Source: an uncultured Clostridia bacterium
Lineage (GTDB): Bacteria; Bacillota; Clostridia; Oscillospirales; Acutalibacteraceae
Reading direction: 5' to 3'
Length of the DNA stretch: 64,000 nt
NCBI GenBank assembly: GCA_947628665.1
Contig: CANRAU010000003.1
Span: 1-64,000 of the forward strand
Shown: one piece after another, positions 9,431 through 19,484 of the stretch
How the letters are laid out: the number at the start of each line of letters is the position of its first letter
How positions within the stretch are numbered: position 1 is the stretch's first letter
The notes under the pieces: model-generated
Seen by the model: the letters and a program-made list of their open reading frames with translations, nothing else
Databases searched by the model: none
Told to the model about the DNA's origin: nothing
Program-made: the position numbers and the translations under genes

Positions 9431-9779
9431 GTTCGCCTCCCGAGATTTCCCTCATCTTCTCGAAGATCTGCATACCGTGTTCCACGGAATCGTCCGCGAT
9501 AAATTTCATCTCCGGCGTTTTGCGCAGGTGCAGGCGCGAGCCCACCTCGCGGCGGATCAGCCCTGTAGCGCTCACCAAGCCCTTGACCGCCTCTTTCGCG
9601 GTGTCGATCCCCTCCAGCGCGCTGACATACACCTTAGCGTAGGAGAGGTCGGAGCTTACCTCCACACGAACCACGGTCAGCATTTTATCCTTGACGCGCG
9701 GATCTTTGAGTTCGCGGATCACGGCGACGATCTCACGCTTGATGTCCTCCGAAACCCGATCTGTTTTGTAACCGGCCAT
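9423..9779 (-). CDS. rbfA: Ribosome-binding factor A
   Basis: Binds the immature 30S subunit and aids 16S rRNA 5'-end maturation. The 118-residue KH-fold protein has VSEDIKREIVAVIRELKDPR and LSYAKVYVSALEG. ATG 9779 follows GAGGGA; an in-frame ATG at 9797 has no ribosome site. It follows infB by about 55 bases and overlaps nrnA. Confidence 0.93.
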   Translation of the reverse strand: MAGYKTDRVSEDIKREIVAVIRELKDPRVKDKMLTVVRVEVSSDLSYAKVYVSALEGIDTAKEAVKGLVSATGLIRREVGSRLHLRKTPEMKFIADDSVEHGMQIFEKMREISGGEHA

Positions 9780-9834
9780 ACTATCCCTCGTCTGCATTTG
9801 TTAAACTGTTCTGCGGATATAGTCTGCGCGGCGG

Positions 9835-12189
9835 TCAGTCGCGATATTCCTCCATATAGAAGGCCTCGAAAATATCGCCTTCCTTGATGTCGTTGAATTT
9901 CTCCAAACCGATGCCGCATTCATAGCCCTGGGCGACCTCTTTCACATCGTCCTTAAAGCGTTTGAGCGAAGAGATCGCGTCCTCGGTGATGACCACGCCG
10001 TCCCGCACAACGCGGATCTGCGCCGTGCGCGTCACCTTGCCGTCCAGCACATAAGAACCGGCGATCATGCCCGCAGAGGACAGCTTGAATACGTTGCGCA
10101 CCTCGATCCTGCCCAAAAGCACCTCGCGGTATTTGGGGGCAAGCATGCCCTTGATCGCCGCTTCGATCTCCTCGATGCAGTCGTAAATGATGCGGTACAT
10201 CCGCATATCGATGCCCTCGCGCTCGGCAAGCTGCGCCGCCACGGGGTCGGGACGCACGTTAAAGCCGACGATAATGGCGTTGGAAGCGTTGGCAAGCATG
10301 ACGTCGGATTCGCTGACCGCGCCTACGCCGCCGTGAATGACCTTGACCTGCACTTCGTCGTTGGACAGCTTTTCGAGGCTTTGGCGAACCGCCTCCACCG
10401 AACCCTGTACGTCCGCTTTGACGATGATGTTCAGTTCTTTCATATCGCCCTGATTGATCGAAGCAAAGAGATTTTCGAGCGTGACCTTGTGGAAGCGGCT
10501 GAATTCCTCCTCCTTGGCCTCGTGCTTTCTCTGCTCGACGAGTTCGCGCGCCAAACGCTCGTCGGAAACCGCGTCAAAGGTGTCGCCTGCCTGCGGCACA
10601 TCGACCAGACCAGTGATCTCTACAGGCACGGACGGCCCCGCCGTATTGACGCGCTGCCCACGGTCGTTGGTCATGACGCGCACACGTCCGACCGACATCC
10701 CCGCCACGAGGACGTCGCCCGTTTTGAGCGTGCCGTTCTGCACCAGCAGCGTCGCCACAGGCCCTCTGCCCTTATCGAGCCGCGCTTCAATGACGATGCC
10801 CTTGCCCGCGCGGTTGGGATTGGCTTTGAGTTCGCGCATTTCGGCGACGAGCAGGATGGATTCGAGCAATTTGTCAATGTTCATATGGGTCTTGGCCGAA
10901 ACGGGTACGCAAATCACGTCGCCGCCCCATTCTTCGGGGATCAGGTCATATTCGGTGAGCTGCTGCATGATCTTGTCCGTGGACGCGCCCGGCTTATCCA
11001 TTTTGTTGATGGCGACGATGATGCTTACATTGGCCGCCTTGGCATGGTTGATCGCCTCGATGGTCTGCGGCATGATGCCGTCGTCCGCCGCGACCACCAG
11101 CACCGCGATGTCCGTCGCCTGCGCGCCGCGCGCACGCATGGAGGTGAACGCCGCGTGGCCGGGGGTATCGAGGAAGGTGATCTTCTGCCCGTCCAAATCG
11201 ACGCGGTACGCGCCGATATGCTGGGTGATGCCGCCCGCCTCGGTCTCGGTCACGGAGGTATGGCGTATGGCGTCGAGCAGCGAGGTCTTGCCGTGGTCAA
11301 CGTGTCCCATGACCACGACGACGGGATCGCGGGGTTCGAGATTTTCTTCGGTATCCTCAGTGTCGTCGATGATGCGTTCCTCAATGGTGACGACGACCTC
11401 CTTTTCGACCTTTGCGCCAAGCTCGGTCGCGACGATCGCCGCCGTGTCGAAGTCGATCACTTCGTTGACGGTCGCCATCTGCCCCAAGGAAAACAGCTTT
11501 TTGATGACCTCGGCTGCGGTCATTTTCAAAAGCGCAGCCAGATCGCCGACGGTGATCTCTTCGGGAACGGTGATTTTGATCTGCTTTTTGGCACGTTCCG
11601 CCGCAATGCGCGCAAGCCGCTCTTTTTCCGTTTCGCGTTTGCGGCTGCGCATGCCCTGCTTTCTGTACTGCTGGGATTTCTGCTTGAGCTTCTGCTTATG
11701 CACGGCGCTGTCGCCGTTGTGGCGGCCGTTTGCGGGCGCGATGTTTTCATACCGCTCGTTGTATTTATCCAGCTCCACATTGCCCGCGCGCGTGTCGATA
11801 TGGCGGATCGCACCCTTGGTTCTCGACTGCATGGGCTTTGCGGGGTCTTTTTCCTTCTTCGGCTTCGCATTGGAATTGGCAGGCGCGCCGGATTGCGCAG
11901 CCGCTTTCTTTTCGGGGAGCTTGCCGGGCTTTTTCGTGTCCTGTCCGGCCTTTTGCGCCTTGGGCTTTTGCTCGGATTTTCTCTCCTTCTGCATGGCAAA
12001 ATAGCTGTCCAGACTCTCCACCGCGTGTTCCGCCGTCAGGACGTCAAAAATCACGTCCAGTTCCTTTTCTTCCAACGCCGTCTGCGATTTCTTTTCGCTT
12101 GCAAAGTATTTCGAGAGCAGATCCATTAGTTTTTTGCTCGGTACGTTAAAATCCTTTGCTGCTTCATGGAGTTTATATTTTTTGGTCAT
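9835..12189 (-). CDS. infB: Translation initiation factor IF-2
   Basis: GTPase that places initiator tRNA on the 30S subunit. The 784-residue protein starts with an IF2_N domain ([20 protein letters not shown]), then a Lys/Ala/Gln-rich basic linker to about residue 190, a second IF2_N segment, and the G domain with [22 protein letters not shown] and NKMD. The C-terminal IF2 domains follow to YMEEYRD. ATG 12189 follows GGGAGGG; upstream in-frame codons are not preferred. It begins 4 bases after ylxQ. Confidence 0.97.
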   Translation of the reverse strand: MTKKYKLHEAAKDFNVPSKKLMDLLSKYFASEKKSQTALEEKELDVIFDVLTAEHAVESLDSYFAMQKERKSEQKPKAQKAGQDTKKPGKLPEKKAAAQSGAPANSNAKPKKEKDPAKPMQSRTKGAIRHIDTRAGNVELDKYNERYENIAPANGRHNGDSAVHKQKLKQKSQQYRKQGMRSRKRETEKERLARIAAERAKKQIKITVPEEITVGDLAALLKMTAAEVIKKLFSLGQMATVNEVIDFDTAAIVATELGAKVEKEVVVTIEERIIDDTEDTEENLEPRDPVVVVMGHVDHGKTSLLDAIRHTSVTETEAGGITQHIGAYRVDLDGQKITFLDTPGHAAFTSMRARGAQATDIAVLVVAADDGIMPQTIEAINHAKAANVSIIVAINKMDKPGASTDKIMQQLTEYDLIPEEWGGDVICVPVSAKTHMNIDKLLESILLVAEMRELKANPNRAGKGIVIEARLDKGRGPVATLLVQNGTLKTGDVLVAGMSVGRVRVMTNDRGQRVNTAGPSVPVEITGLVDVPQAGDTFDAVSDERLARELVEQRKHEAKEEEFSRFHKVTLENLFASINQGDMKELNIIVKADVQGSVEAVRQSLEKLSNDEVQVKVIHGGVGAVSESDVMLANASNAIIVGFNVRPDPVAAQLAEREGIDMRMYRIIYDCIEEIEAAIKGMLAPKYREVLLGRIEVRNVFKLSSAGMIAGSYVLDGKVTRTAQIRVVRDGVVITEDAISSLKRFKDDVKEVAQGYECGIGLEKFNDIKEGDIFEAFYMEEYRD

Positions 12190-12193
12190 GGTA

Positions 12194-12514
12194 TCATTCC
12201 CTCCCGATGAGTTCTGTGATTCGATCGGCAAAGCCGCGGTCGTTGACGGTCAGCACCGCCGTTTTTCGCTGCCCTACGCTTTGCCCGAGTTGTTCCATCG
12301 TGTAATCGGTTCGCAAAAGCGGGATCTTTGCGTGCGCAAATTGCTGCGTCTCGCGGAGGAATTCCGCGCACAGACGCTCGGAAGCGTCCGTTGCCAAGAG
12401 GCAAAGCGCCGCGCGACCCGTGTGAACCGCTTCGACGGCAGCGTCATGCCCGAGCGCGAGCTTCCCCGCGCGGCACGCGAGCCCCAGCAACCCGTGAAGC
12501 CTGTTATGCATCAT
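12194..12514 (-). CDS. ylxQ: L7Ae-family RNA-binding protein YlxQ
   Basis: Small kink-turn-binding-type protein (ribosomal L7Ae/L30e/S12e/Gadd45 family) of uncertain role. The 106-residue protein opens [20 protein letters not shown] and continues with [12 protein letters not shown], typical of YlxQ. The open frame runs far upstream in the ylxR region, but the real start is the double ATG at 12514/12511, which overlaps the ylxR stop. It sits in its standard place between ylxR and infB. Confidence 0.88.
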   Translation of the reverse strand: MMHNRLHGLLGLACRAGKLALGHDAAVEAVHTGRAALCLLATDASERLCAEFLRETQQFAHAKIPLLRTDYTMEQLGQSVGQRKTAVLTVNDRGFADRITELIGRE

Positions 12515-12773
12515 CTTTGAGCGCTTCCTCCATTTCGGCGTATACGTCCTCGGGGATGGTGCATTCGAGCACGCGTTCCAGGCGCTTCGCCTTTTTCGCT
12601 TTTGCAAGGCAGTCGGCATTCGGACAGACATAAGCGCCCCTGCCCGGTTTTTTGCCCGTGCGATCCAGGCTGACCGCACCCTCGGGGGAACGGACAACGC
12701 GCACCAGCTCTTTTTTCGGTTTCTGCGCACCGCAGCCGTTGCACTTGCGCAGGGGGACTTTTTTCTGTTTCAT
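12504..12773 (-). CDS. ylxR: YlxR/RnpM (DUF448) RNA-binding protein
   Basis: Small nucleic-acid-binding protein encoded beside nusA; the B. subtilis homologue has been described as a modulator of RNase P. The 89-residue protein has PLRKCNGCGAQKPKKELVRV and the GRGAYVCP signature with a C-x2-C pair and a later Cys pair (VCPNADC). ATG 12773 follows AAAGGAG. Its last codons overlap the start of ylxQ. Confidence 0.9.
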   Translation of the reverse strand: MKQKKVPLRKCNGCGAQKPKKELVRVVRSPEGAVSLDRTGKKPGRGAYVCPNADCLAKAKKAKRLERVLECTIPEDVYAEMEEALKDDA

Positions 12774-12826
12774 GCCGTCGACTCCTTTCTCTGCCAATTC
12801 GGAGCGGTGAGCCGCAAAAATGCGGT

Positions 12827-13876
12827 TCAGCCCTCGTAGAACCCGCTTTCGGGCTTGATGTCGATTTTCCAGCCGGTCAGCCGCGCGGCAAGGCGGGCGT
12901 TCTGCCCCTTATTGCCGATGGCCAAAGAAAGTTGATTGTCCGGTACGGTGACCTGACAGGCCTTCGCCTGCGTGTCCGTGATCTCGACCTTCAAAACGCG
13001 TGCGGGCGCCAACGCCGCAGCGATGAATTCCTCGGGCGTTTCGCTGTACACGACAATGTCGATCTTTTCGCCGCCCAGCACGTCCACGATCTTGTTGACG
13101 CGCGCGCCGCGCGGGCCGATGCACGCGCCGACCGGATCTACGTTTTCCTCCTGGCTGCGCACGGCGATCTTGGTTCTCGCGCCTGCTTCGCGCGAGACGG
13201 ATTCTATGGTCACAGTCCCATCGTAAATTTCGGGGACTTCGGTTTCAAACAGCCGCTTGACAAGCCCCGGATGTGTGCGGGAGATCATGGCCTTCGGGCC
13301 TTTTTCGGTATCACGCACATCCACGATAAACACCTTGATCAGCTCCCCTTCGGTGAATTCCTCACTGGGGACTTGCTCGCCCTTGGGGAGGATCGCCTCC
13401 GCCTTGCCGATCTCCAGCGTCACGTTGCCCGTGACGGGGTCGATGCGCTGTACGCGCGCGGTGACCAGTTCCTGCTGCTTGGAGCGGAATTCCATAAGGA
13501 TCTGCCCGCGTTCCGCATCCCGAATGCCCTGACGGATCACGTGCTTCGCGGTCTGCGCCGCAATGCGGCCGAAATCCTTTGCTTCCAGAGAAATGCAGAT
13601 CTCATCGCCGAGCGCGGCGTCCTCTTTGTATTTCGCCGCGTCCGAAAGGCTGATTTCGCAATCGGGGTCAGCCACTTCCTCCACAACGGTTTTGTGCAGA
13701 TACACATGCATTTCGTCGTGTTCGGGGTCGATCTCGCAGGAGATGACGTCCTTGCCGCCGTAATCCTTTTTCACCGCGACCAAAATCGCCGCCTGTATTT
13801 TTTCATACAGATACTCGGCGGGGATGCCCTTTTCCTTTTCCAGCGCCTTGACCGCTTCAAAAAATTCCTTGTTCAT
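12827..13876 (-). CDS. nusA: Transcription termination/antitermination factor NusA
   Basis: RNA polymerase-associated pausing and termination factor. The 349-residue protein has the N-terminal polymerase-binding domain (about 1-125), an S1 domain (VTARVQRIDPVTGNVTLEIG) and tandem KH domains (VGACIGPRGARVNKIVDVLG; then LAIGNKGQNARLAARLTGW). It ends right after KH2 and lacks the C-terminal acidic repeats of enterobacterial NusA, as is usual in Bacillota. It is 3 bases from rimP. Confidence 0.97.
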   Translation of the reverse strand: MNKEFFEAVKALEKEKGIPAEYLYEKIQAAILVAVKKDYGGKDVISCEIDPEHDEMHVYLHKTVVEEVADPDCEISLSDAAKYKEDAALGDEICISLEAKDFGRIAAQTAKHVIRQGIRDAERGQILMEFRSKQQELVTARVQRIDPVTGNVTLEIGKAEAILPKGEQVPSEEFTEGELIKVFIVDVRDTEKGPKAMISRTHPGLVKRLFETEVPEIYDGTVTIESVSREAGARTKIAVRSQEENVDPVGACIGPRGARVNKIVDVLGGEKIDIVVYSETPEEFIAAALAPARVLKVEITDTQAKACQVTVPDNQLSLAIGNKGQNARLAARLTGWKIDIKPESGFYEG

Positions 13877-13879
13877 TGC

Positions 13880-14359
13880 TCAAAAACCTCCAAAATCATC
13901 GAGTTTGACCCACGATGTATCTTTTTTATCCACTGTAAGCGTTTCGCCGTTTTCCTGTTCAACCGTGATCGTGCCGTTTTCGTAAGCGCGAAGCGTGCCG
14001 CCAAATTCGCGGCGGCCATCCTGTGCATGGATGCGCCGCACATTGACCTTTTCGCCGATACAGGAAGCGAAGTGAAAATCCCTCGTAAGCTCCCGTTCGA
14101 CGCCCGGCGACTGCACCTGCAAGCTGTAGCTTCGGTCGATGGGGTCGGCCTCGTCCAAAGGCGCGTCGAGCGCCCGACTCATGGCCACGCAGTCGTCGAT
14201 ATCGACTCTGCTCTCCGCTTTATCGATGATAATGCGCAAATACCAGTCCGTACCCTCTTTTAAAAAGCGCACGTCCCAAAGGATCAGTCCCAATTTTTCC
14301 GCGATCGGTTCGGCGATCTCCCAGACCGTCTCGACCGTGCTTTTTTTCTTATCGGCCAT
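13880..14359 (-). CDS. rimP: Ribosome maturation factor RimP
   Basis: Needed for 30S subunit assembly. The 159-residue protein has [40 protein letters not shown] and [16 protein letters not shown], all typical of RimP. ATG 14359 follows GGGAG. It is the first gene of the long leftward operon and is preceded by an attenuator-like hairpin ending 19 bases before the start. Confidence 0.95.
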   Translation of the reverse strand: MADKKKSTVETVWEIAEPIAEKLGLILWDVRFLKEGTDWYLRIIIDKAESRVDIDDCVAMSRALDAPLDEADPIDRSYSLQVQSPGVERELTRDFHFASCIGEKVNVRRIHAQDGRREFGGTLRAYENGTITVEQENGETLTVDKKDTSWVKLDDFGGF

Positions 14360-14370
14360 AGACACTCCCA

Positions 14371-14402
14371 CAAAAACAAGAGAGCGGGTCGCCCCACTCT
14401 CT
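14371..14402 (-). terminator. Attenuator-like terminator in the rimP-nusA leader
   Basis: In the mRNA sense a 10-bp stem (AGAGAGTGGG with CCCGCTCTCT, one G-U pair) closes a GCGA tetraloop (complement of 14379-14402) and is followed by TGTTTTTG (complement of 14371-14378). It lies between the promoter and the rimP ribosome site, so it can only act within this operon's own leader. NusA-dependent attenuation of this operon is known in B. subtilis. Confidence 0.75.
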
Positions 14403-14427
14403 GCTTAACCTATATTCGTACAGTGCC

Positions 14428-14456
14428 ATCATACCACAAGCGTGCGCCGAATGCAA
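14428..14456 (-). promoter_or_regulatory. Promoter of the rimP-nusA-infB operon
   Basis: TTGCAT (complement of 14451-14456), 17-base spacer, TATGAT (complement of 14428-14433). The start point would fall near 14421, giving a leader of about 60 bases that contains the attenuator-like hairpin. Confidence 0.65.
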
Positions 14457-14494
14457 GCCTTTTTTTGGAAATGACGGCATTTTGTGCCGTTTGC

Positions 14495-14686
14495 TTACAG
14501 GTCGTCCGCGTCCTGCACGGGATGCACGGTGCGGTCGGTCGGCGTACCCGTGTAACTGCCAAGCACGTCCGTATCGGCGGGGTCGCTTTCAAAGCCGCTC
14601 CAGATCTCGGCAATCTCGTCGCTGACCTGCCCGATCTTGCGCACGGCGCGGGCGGAGGGCTTGTCGTCGTTCTTTTTGGGTCTCAT
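14495..14686 (-). CDS. Small hypothetical protein (63 aa)
   Basis: Function unknown. The start (ATG 14686) has a good GAGGAG ribosome site, which is the main reason for calling it. The protein is basic at the N-terminus ([17 protein letters not shown]), acidic later, and ends with SYTGTP, then VQDADDL. There is no membrane segment or cysteine. It lies between the rimP operon promoter and the divergent mreB promoter. The C-terminal motif looks deliberate rather than random and could be a docking tail, but I cannot assign a family. Confidence 0.6.
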   Translation of the reverse strand: MRPKKNDDKPSARAVRKIGQVSDEIAEIWSGFESDPADTDVLGSYTGTPTDRTVHPVQDADDL

Positions 14687-14846
14687 ACCGCAATGCTCCT
14701 CTCTTACCGTTTCGGCAAATTTGCTGTCTCAAACAAATTTTACGCTTTCGGACAAATACAGTTTGCCCCAAAGACGCACAAAAAATCCCTTGCAAAAGCA
14801 CGCATTTCGGGCATTCAAAATTCACAAAATTTTTATGATTTTTTTG

Positions 14847-14875
14847 TTGAGAAAATTCACAGGTTGGGTTATAAT
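14847..14875 (+). promoter_or_regulatory. mreB operon promoter
   Basis: TTGAGA (14847-14852), 17-base spacer, TATAAT (14870-14875), about 75 bases before the mreB start. Confidence 0.75.
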
Positions 14876-14950
14876 AAAGGCAAAATGGAGAGTTATGTGC
14901 GCGGGTCAAAAGAAATGACCCGAAGTTCGGACAAAGAAAGGAATCGGCAT

Positions 14951-15973
14951 ATGTTGTTTTCACAGGACATCGGCATCGATCTGGGTACTGCCAACACCCT
15001 TGTATTCGTAAAAGGAAAGGGCATCGTCATTCGAGAGCCGTCGGTCGTGGCGGTGGACGTCAGCTCTTATCCGCAGAAGGTGGTCGCGGTGGGCGACAAG
15101 GCCAAACAGATGATCGGCAGAACGCCCGGCTCGATCACGGCGGTTCGCCCGTTAAAGGACGGCGTTATCGCGGATTTCGAGATCACCTCCGATATGTTAA
15201 AGGAATTTATCCGCATGGCCATCAACAAATCCCCGTTTTCCAAGGCGCGGGTGCTTATCTGCATTCCCTCGGGCGTAACCGAGGTGGAGCGCAGAGCCGT
15301 GCATGACGCGGCACGCAGTGCGGGAGCGAAATACGTCGGCCTGATCGAAGAACCCATGGCGGCGGCCATCGGCGCGGGGCTTCCCGTTTCGGAGGCGGTC
15401 GGTTCTATGGTCGTGGACATCGGCGGCGGGACAAGCGAAGTCGCGGTCATTTCGTTCGGCGACATCGTCACCGCGCAGTCCGCGCGTGTAGCGGGCGACA
15501 ATTTTGACGAGGCCATTATCGCCTACATCCGCAAAAAGCACAATCTGCTCATCGGCGAACGCACGGCGGAGGAGATCAAAATCAAAATCGGCTCTGCCTA
15601 CCCCTACGACGGGGAGGGCGCTATGGACGTCAAGGGCAGAAACCTTTTGGACGGCCTGCCGAAAAATATCGAGATCACTTCGGAAGAGGTGCGCGAGGCG
15701 CTTTCCGACCCCGTCAATCAGGTGCTTGACACCATCCGCTCGACGCTTGAAAAGACCCCGCCGGAGCTTTCGGCGGACATCATCGACCGCGGCATTATGC
15801 TGACCGGCGGCGGCGCGCTGCTGCGCGGGCTCGATAAGCTGATCGCCATCGAGACGAAAATCCCCGTCCATGTGGCGGACAATCCACTCGACTGCGTCGT
15901 GGACGGCACGGGCAAGTGGCTGGAGAATGCCGATGCGCTCGGCATGAACGTCGGCAAAAGACAGTACGAATAA
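14951..15973 (+). CDS. mreB: Rod shape-determining protein MreB
   Basis: Actin-like filament protein that directs lateral cell-wall synthesis. The 340-residue protein has the nucleotide-binding motifs [20 protein letters not shown] at the N-terminus, [30 protein letters not shown] and [18 protein letters not shown] 14951 follows AAAGGA; the frame is open upstream through the promoter, which is not translated. It heads the mreB-mreC-mreD-PBP2-minD run. Confidence 0.97.
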   Translation: MLFSQDIGIDLGTANTLVFVKGKGIVIREPSVVAVDVSSYPQKVVAVGDKAKQMIGRTPGSITAVRPLKDGVIADFEITSDMLKEFIRMAINKSPFSKARVLICIPSGVTEVERRAVHDAARSAGAKYVGLIEEPMAAAIGAGLPVSEAVGSMVVDIGGGTSEVAVISFGDIVTAQSARVAGDNFDEAIIAYIRKKHNLLIGERTAEEIKIKIGSAYPYDGEGAMDVKGRNLLDGLPKNIEITSEEVREALSDPVNQVLDTIRSTLEKTPPELSADIIDRGIMLTGGGALLRGLDKLIAIETKIPVHVADNPLDCVVDGTGKWLENADALGMNVGKRQYE

Positions 15974-15997
15974 TTTTTCCTGTTGTAAGGGTTTCGC

Positions 15998-16843
15998 ATG
16001 AGAGATTTTTTCAGAAGTACAAGCTTTAAAATCCTGCTCGTCGCCATGGTTGTGCTGTTGGCGTTCGTGATTGCTGCCGCAACGCTTGCGGGCGGCACTT
16101 CGCCGCTGACTTCGGCGGTCGGCACGGTATTTTCTCCGCTACAAAACGCCTGTTCCTACATAGCGAATAAATTTGACGCTTTTCGCGGCGGATTTATCTC
16201 TTCGGGCGCATACATGGAGCGCGTCGCCGAATTGGAGGCACAGGTCGCGGATTACCAAAGGAAGCTGGTCGATTACGAAAAGCTCCAAAAGCAGGTGGAA
16301 AGCTATGAAAAGTTTCTCGGCGTAAAAGAGAAAAATCCCGATTTTCAGTTCGTCGCCGGCACGGTGATCGGGCGGGATTCCGCAGACGTTTTCGGGTCGT
16401 TCGTACTCAACTGCGGCTCAAAGGACGGCGTCGCCGTCGGCGATCCCGTCATCAGCGGCGAATATCTGATCGGGCTGGTGTCCGAGGTATCGCCCACCAC
16501 CTGCGCGGTGCTGTCGGTCAGCGACCCGCAGGTCAGCGCGGCGGCCTATGAGATCCGTTCGGGCGAAACGGGGTACACGCAGACCACCTCCCGCCTCGGC
16601 GCTTCGGGGCTTTTGAAGCTCTCCGGCCTTTCGCGCAGCACGGCGGTCGCCCCCGGCGGCATCGTCTGTACCTCGGGCGTCGGCGGCGTGTTTCCGCGCG
16701 GGCTGATCATCGGTTCGGTCACGACGGTGGAAAAAGAGGAGGGCGACATCTCCTATTATGCCGAAATACAGCCCGAAATCGAAATTTCCGAAGTGCAGGA
16801 CGCTTTTGTAATCACGAATTTTGAGGGCAAGGGCGATGCGTAA
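15998..16843 (+). CDS. mreC: Rod shape-determining protein MreC
   Basis: Membrane-anchored scaffold of the elongasome. The 281-residue protein has one N-terminal membrane helix (ILLVAMVVLLAFVIAAATLA), a coiled coil at about 68-105 (ELEAQVADYQRKLVDYEKLQ) and the beta-rich periplasmic-type domain with GSKDGVAVGDPVI and GVGGVFPRGLIIG. The start follows AAGGG. Its stop overlaps the mreD start. Confidence 0.95.
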   Translation: MRDFFRSTSFKILLVAMVVLLAFVIAAATLAGGTSPLTSAVGTVFSPLQNACSYIANKFDAFRGGFISSGAYMERVAELEAQVADYQRKLVDYEKLQKQVESYEKFLGVKEKNPDFQFVAGTVIGRDSADVFGSFVLNCGSKDGVAVGDPVISGEYLIGLVSEVSPTTCAVLSVSDPQVSAAAYEIRSGETGYTQTTSRLGASGLLKLSGLSRSTAVAPGGIVCTSGVGGVFPRGLIIGSVTTVEKEEGDISYYAEIQPEIEISEVQDAFVITNFEGKGDA

Positions 16844-17354
16844 GGAACGAAAGATCCTGCTTGTACGGCGCGGCATTTTTGTGCTGTTTCTGCTGATTGC
16901 GCACATCCTGCAAAACACGGCGGGCTTTTCCCCCTCGTTCTTCGGTGTGCACGTCTGGTTTTTGCTGACGCTCACCGTTTGCCTGGGGCTGTTTGAGCGC
17001 GAGGTCGCGGGAGCTGCCTACGGGCTGTTCGCGGGCGCGCTGTGGGATACGGTATCCCCTTTGAACGACGGGTTTTACGCCCTGCTGTTTGCCGTCGTGG
17101 GCGCTGCCTGCGGCATTCTCATCAACACGCTGATGCGCAACAATCTGCGCACGGCGTTGCTGTTGAACACTCTGGCACATCTGCTTTATATTGCATTGTA
17201 TACCGTGTTCTTTGTGCTTGCACAGGGCATCGGCAATGCGGGTTGGCTGTTTTTGCGTTATCTTCTGCCATCAGCCGCCATTTCCATTTTATTCACCCCG
17301 TTTGCATACCTTGCCGTTCGCGCGGTCATGCACCGAACCGGACTGCGTCGATAG
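16836..17354 (+). CDS. mreD: Rod shape-determining protein MreD
   Basis: Integral membrane partner of MreC. The 172-residue protein is almost entirely hydrophobic with about five membrane helices, and contains GLFAGALWDTVSPL, the typical G-x-x-x-D segment of MreD. The ATG overlaps the end of mreC (GATGCGTAA), so translation is coupled; an upstream in-frame start at 16821 is less likely. Confidence 0.88.
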   Translation: MRKERKILLVRRGIFVLFLLIAHILQNTAGFSPSFFGVHVWFLLTLTVCLGLFEREVAGAAYGLFAGALWDTVSPLNDGFYALLFAVVGAACGILINTLMRNNLRTALLLNTLAHLLYIALYTVFFVLAQGIGNAGWLFLRYLLPSAAISILFTPFAYLAVRAVMHRTGLRR

Positions 17355-17376
17355 GCGGGCTTAGAGGAGTCCGATC

Positions 17377-19467
17377 ATGAAAGAAAAGAGCTTAAAGCGG
17401 CGTACCACGGCTTTCTTTCTGGCCGTGGCGCTCACTTTTTCTGTATTTTTGGCGGATCTGTTCCGCATTCAAGTGGTACACGCGGCGGAGTATACCAATC
17501 AGTCGGTCGCGATGCAATCGGTGGAAACCACCATTGAAGCGGCGCGCGGCGAGATCTTGGACTGCAACGGCATTCCGCTGGTCACCAATGAGCAGGTCAG
17601 CGCCATTGTGCTGAACGCCTCGTATTTCCCCTCCACGGACGAGCAGGATAAGCGCAACCAAATTTTGGACGCCCTGATCAAACTCACAGAAAGTGCGGGC
17701 GTCGCGTGGAACGACGCGCTGCCGCTTGTTTTTGACGTGAACGGCAATATACAATATAAAGAAAACGCCGAATCGGACATTGCGTTTTTGAAATCCCGCG
17801 ATGTGCTGCATCTGAATTCCTACGCAACGGCGCAAAACTGCTTTGACGGGCTGATCCAAAAATTTTCTTTGCAGGATTACGACCGCGAAAGCGCGCGCAA
17901 AATCGCTTCGGTCTGCTACAGCCTCAAGAAAATTTCCTTTTCGGCGGTAAATCCCTTTACCTTTGCCGAAGACGTCCCCACGGCGCTCGCGTCTAAGATC
18001 AAGGAGAACAGCGCGCTGTATGCGGGTGTGGATATTCAGATCCATTCGCGGCGGAAATACCTCGACGGCACGATTGCGCCGCATATTCTCGGCGTGGTCG
18101 GGAAGCTGAACGCCGAGGAATACGCCTCGAAGAAAAAGGCGTATTCTGACGCGGTCAACGATGCGGATCGCAGTGAGGAGGAGAAACAGCTTCTGTCACT
18201 GCGCGCATACGCCATGGACGATTTCGTCGGCAAATTCGGGATCGAAGCCGCTATGGAGGACTATCTGCGCGGCACGAACGGCGTGATGACCACGACCACG
18301 GACTCCGCAGGCAACAAGACCTCCGAGATCACCACCGCCCCGAAAGAGGGCGACGCGGTCATTCTGACGATCGACGCGCCGTTCCAAAAGCAGGTGCAGG
18401 AAGCGCTTGCAGCCTTTATTCAGAATTACCGCGATAAAGAGTCTATCCCTGCGGTCGGCGCGGCCGTCGTGATCGACGTCAATTCCGGCGCGGTGCTGGC
18501 CTGCGCGTCCTATCCGAGCTATGATCTCTCCACCTACTATACGAATTACAGCGCTTTGGCGCAGGACAAAGCCTCTCCGCTTTGGAATCGCGCGCTGCTC
18601 TCGACCTATGAGCCGGGTTCTACCATCAAACCCGCCATTGCGACGGCAGGCTTGGAGGAGGGCGTCATCACCCCGTCTTCGACCTTCCGCTGCACGCGGA
18701 CTTACTCGGTCTATCCGGAATTCCACTGCACCGGGTATCACGGCAACATCGACGTGCGTGAGGCGATCAATCACTCCTGCAACATCTTCTTCTATGAAAC
18801 CGGACGGCATTTGGGCATCAACAAAATGAACGACTGGTGTACGCGCTACGGTCTGGGGCAAAAAACCGGCGTGGAGGTCAGCGAATCCAACGGCGTGCTT
18901 GCGAGCATCGCCTACCGCGAAGCACACGGCGGCACATGGTATCCCGGCGATACGGTGCAGGCCGCCATCGGGCAGTCCGACAATCTGTTCACGCCCATAC
19001 AGTTGGCTAATTATGCGGCGACGATCGCCAACGGCGGCAAACGCTATCAGGCGCATTTCGTCAAGAGCATCAAAACCGCCGATTACAACGAGACCGTTTT
19101 GGAAAACACCGGCACGGTGTTGAACGAGGTCGGTGCTTCGGCCGAAACGCTGCGCGTCGTGCGGGAAGGTATGCTGCGCATGGGTTCGCGCGTGTCGGCA
19201 CTTCGCTCCTTACCCGTGAAGGTCGCCGCCAAATCCGGTACAGCGGAATCCAAAGCCAAGGTGTCGGGCAAGATCGTCACGGGCTTAAACGGCTTTATGA
19301 TCTCCTTTGCGCCGTATGACGATCCGCAGATCGCCGTGGCGGTCGCCATTGAGAATTTAAACAGCGGTACTGCGTCGGCCGTATTGGTCGCCGACATCTA
19401 TAAGGCGTATTTCAATGTGAACAGCACATTTGACGTCGAGCAAAACTATAATACGATTTTGAAGTGA
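17377..19467 (+). CDS. Class B penicillin-binding protein 2 (transpeptidase)
   Basis: Cross-links peptidoglycan during elongation. The 696-residue protein has a short cytoplasmic tail, a membrane helix at about 11-33, a PBP dimerisation domain, and a transpeptidase domain with the S-x-x-K motif in EPGSTIKPAIATAG, the S-x-N motif in HSCNIFFYE, and K-S-G in AAKSGTAESKA. No PASTA domains are present. The start follows GAGGAG. Position after mreD points to a PBP2/MrdA role rather than SpoVD, though SpoVD-like function cannot be excluded. Confidence 0.92.
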   Translation: MKEKSLKRRTTAFFLAVALTFSVFLADLFRIQVVHAAEYTNQSVAMQSVETTIEAARGEILDCNGIPLVTNEQVSAIVLNASYFPSTDEQDKRNQILDALIKLTESAGVAWNDALPLVFDVNGNIQYKENAESDIAFLKSRDVLHLNSYATAQNCFDGLIQKFSLQDYDRESARKIASVCYSLKKISFSAVNPFTFAEDVPTALASKIKENSALYAGVDIQIHSRRKYLDGTIAPHILGVVGKLNAEEYASKKKAYSDAVNDADRSEEEKQLLSLRAYAMDDFVGKFGIEAAMEDYLRGTNGVMTTTTDSAGNKTSEITTAPKEGDAVILTIDAPFQKQVQEALAAFIQNYRDKESIPAVGAAVVIDVNSGAVLACASYPSYDLSTYYTNYSALAQDKASPLWNRALLSTYEPGSTIKPAIATAGLEEGVITPSSTFRCTRTYSVYPEFHCTGYHGNIDVREAINHSCNIFFYETGRHLGINKMNDWCTRYGLGQKTGVEVSESNGVLASIAYREAHGGTWYPGDTVQAAIGQSDNLFTPIQLANYAATIANGGKRYQAHFVKSIKTADYNETVLENTGTVLNEVGASAETLRVVREGMLRMGSRVSALRSLPVKVAAKSGTAESKAKVSGKIVTGLNGFMISFAPYDDPQIAVAVAIENLNSGTASAVLVADIYKAYFNVNSTFDVEQNYNTILK

Positions 19468-19484
19468 TCGGGTTGGGAGACGGT

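Noticed and set aside
10333..12129. A 598-residue open frame opposite infB and many other long antisense frames (for example 53883-55208 opposite abfA and 56984-58504 opposite aspS2)
   Set aside because: They mirror recognised genes, have no ribosome sites or family motifs, and arise from the GC-rich codon usage of the true strand.
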